Below, piece by piece: positions 63,910 to 64,000 of a DNA stretch of 64,000 nt. The stretch's first letter is position 1. Each line of letters begins with the position of its first letter. The stretch is taken from positions 19,082-83,081 of the forward strand of contig NZ_JBHSRF010000036.1 in NCBI RefSeq assembly GCF_042658925.1. Reading direction: 5' to 3'. The stretch comes from Sphaerisporangium aureirubrum (GTDB lineage Bacteria > Actinomycetota > Actinomycetes > Streptosporangiales > Streptosporangiaceae). The translations under genes were made by a program, and so were the position numbers. The notes under the pieces were generated by a model. The model was not told the origin of the DNA. It was given only the letters and a program-made list of their open reading frames with translations, and did no database searches.

Positions 63910-64000
63910 TGGGGTGCCTTGGACGAGGGGTTGTTCTCGTCGGCTGGACTAGGTTAGCAAACTTCGGGGGGTGGTTGATACGGGGACGGATGTCGAGGGG

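Overview
The window is high-GC actinobacterial DNA. Gene order, GTG/ATG start use, AICE-type DUF2637 remnants, FtsX-type exporters and the chaperone operon suggest a filamentous actinomycete, most likely Streptosporangiales. The order is an inference; nothing in the window proves it. Products were assigned by reading motifs, not by database search.

Layout. (1) 0.1-7 kb, minus strand: a stress operon reading dnaK remnant, grpE remnant, dnaJ, frameshifted cbpM, clpB, thioredoxin, cNMP-domain/TrxR-like flavoprotein, DUF1931. (2) 8-12 kb: SRPBCC protein, zinc alcohol dehydrogenase, membrane protein, adenylate kinase. (3) 11.8-17.2 kb: a nested mobile-element stack. An IS30-family element with 21-bp inverted repeats contains both an IS110-family element and a group II intron, and it sits between two outward-facing IS3-family fragments. 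(4) 17-22.3 kb: a MacAB-like export operon facing an OmpR-type two-component system. (5) 22.3-24 kb: recombinase and regulator debris. (6) 24.3-26.3 kb: a CynX-like MFS transporter divergent from a GntR/FadR regulator.

(7) 26.4-46.2 kb is the centrepiece, a terpenoid biosynthetic cluster. Leftward from a divergent promoter run a prenyl diphosphate synthase, a three-domain UbiA-SCP2-homocitrate-synthase-like fusion, an ABC-2 exporter, a SPASM-type radical SAM enzyme, an SCP2-domain protein with a Cys-repeat tail, a class II (DxDD) terpene cyclase, a flavin monooxygenase and an MFS exporter. Rightward run a P450 and a private MEP-pathway set (ispH, dxs, ispG). An AfsR/LuxR-type regulator, a 97-aa protein, a 47-aa exported peptide and a TrmB/LuxR-type regulator follow. 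Almost all joints are ATGA/GTGA/TAATG overlaps or gaps of a few bases, so the genes are probably translationally coupled. The likely logic is MEP precursors to GGPP-like diphosphate, transfer by UbiA to an acceptor, cyclisation by the DxDD enzyme, oxidation by FMO and P450, then export. The radical SAM enzyme with the Cys-tailed SCP2 protein does not fit ordinary terpenoid logic and may be a RiPP-like or carrier-protein module.

(8) 46.3-55.2 kb: a graveyard of IS630, IS5, IS481, integrase, TadE, BTAD, DUF2637, ABC-permease and ChrA fragments. Intact VOC, WYL-regulator, MazG-like and TauE/SafE genes lie between them. (9) 55.3-62.2 kb: a Tat-type YVTN beta-propeller protein, DoxX-like membrane protein, ArsR-phosphatase fusion, HIT-like protein, chromate transporter and two small membrane proteins. 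(10) 62.4-63.9 kb: a frameshifted histidine kinase, the first 17 codons of its response regulator, a serine-recombinase 3' fragment and tRNA-Leu(GAG), whose 3' end is probably the attachment site of a lost element.
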